Shown here: piece after piece, positions 6,097 to 6,308 of the stretch
Position numbering within the stretch: position 1 is the first letter of the stretch
How the letters are laid out: every line of letters begins with the position of its first letter
NCBI GenBank assembly: GCA_934454745.1
Contig: CAKSGP010000091.1
Span: 1 to 6,308 of the forward strand
From: an uncultured Clostridia bacterium
GTDB lineage: Bacteria; Bacillota; Clostridia; UBA1381
Reading direction: 5' to 3'
Length of the DNA: 6,308 nucleotides
Position numbers and translations under genes: made by a program
The notes under the pieces: model-generated
Told to the model about the DNA's origin: nothing
Seen by the model: only the letters and a program-made list of their open reading frames with translations
The model's database searches: none

Positions 6097-6135
6097 AGTT
6101 ATTAAAAAAATGTTACAATTTTATGTTAATATACC

Positions 6136-6181
6136 ATAAAATCCCTGTTGCCACAACTTTTTGCAGTCACAGGGATTTTAT
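6136..6181 (-). terminator. Rho-independent terminator after the upstream gene
   Basis: A perfect 13-bp stem (arms 6136-6148 and 6169-6181) has a 20-base loop. It begins one base after the TGA of the gene ending at 6183. The core is CCCTGT/ACAGGG, flanked by A residues on one side and T residues on the other, so the stem ends in a T-run in either direction. There is no longer T tract beyond the stem on the minus strand. It separates the upstream gene from the ruvAB promoter. Confidence 0.75.
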
Positions 6182-6182
6182 A

Positions 6183-6308
6183 TCATACAAACCTTACATT
6201 GTAAGAATCTAAAAGCTTGTTAAGCTGAACGAGATAGCCAATAAACTGCGGTCCTGCCATAAGTTGACCAAAGAACGGCTTTCCGTAATCAAATTCACCA
6301 TTTATGAT
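6183..6308 (-). CDS. C-terminal end of an unrecognised protein
   Basis: An open frame of 41 codons plus TGA (6183-6185) enters from the window edge. The visible tail reads IINGEFDYGKPFFGQLM, then AGPQFIGYLVQLNKLLD and SYNVRFV: mixed hydrophobic and aromatic residues of a folded globular protein, with no transmembrane segment. I do not recognise the family; it does not look like the end of RuvC. The case for it being a real gene rests on a terminator hairpin starting directly after the stop, the same orientation as all neighbours, and ordinary amino-acid composition. Confidence 0.6.
   Translation of the reverse strand: MINGEFDYGKPFFGQLMAGPQFIGYLVQLNKLLDSYNVRFV

Overview
The window reads as ordinary chromosome of a low-GC Gram-positive bacterium, most likely a member of the class Clostridia (Bacillota). 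The evidence is the ylxM-ffh pair, a clostridial-type RNase M5-like Toprim protein, a secreted amidase with a copper-amine-oxidase-like N-terminal domain, strong purine-rich ribosome binding sites, and AT-rich promoters with near-consensus sigma-A hexamers. All genes lie on the minus strand, so transcription runs from high to low coordinates. Base and codon use look even throughout, and I see no mobile element, CRISPR array, tRNA or rRNA.

In the direction of transcription, the window starts with the 3' end of an unrecognised gene (6183-6308), closed by a strong hairpin terminator (6136-6181). A near-consensus promoter (6063-6091) follows, sitting inside a 13-bp inverted repeat. It opens a tightly spaced cluster: ruvA (5371-5970), ruvB (4350-5357), a secreted N-acetylmuramoyl-L-alanine amidase (2765-4324), a beta-lactamase-fold serine hydrolase (1598-2737) and a Toprim/DUF4093 RNase M5-like protein (959-1552). 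Gaps are 13, 25, 27 and 45 bases, with no terminator visible between the genes, so one long transcript is plausible.

A second near-consensus promoter (904-932), again with dyad symmetry next to the -10, starts the ylxM (525-860) and ffh (1-501, cut by the window edge) operon of the signal recognition particle.

Functionally the cluster joins Holliday-junction branch migration (RuvA/RuvB), cell-wall hydrolysis, a putative peptidase or esterase, a putative structured-RNA nuclease and protein targeting. These are mostly housekeeping functions. I do not see a convincing new multi-gene system. The items most worth a second look are the dyads at both promoters, an upstream T-rich element at the same spacing in both, the divergent Toprim motif, and the duplicated linker of the amidase.
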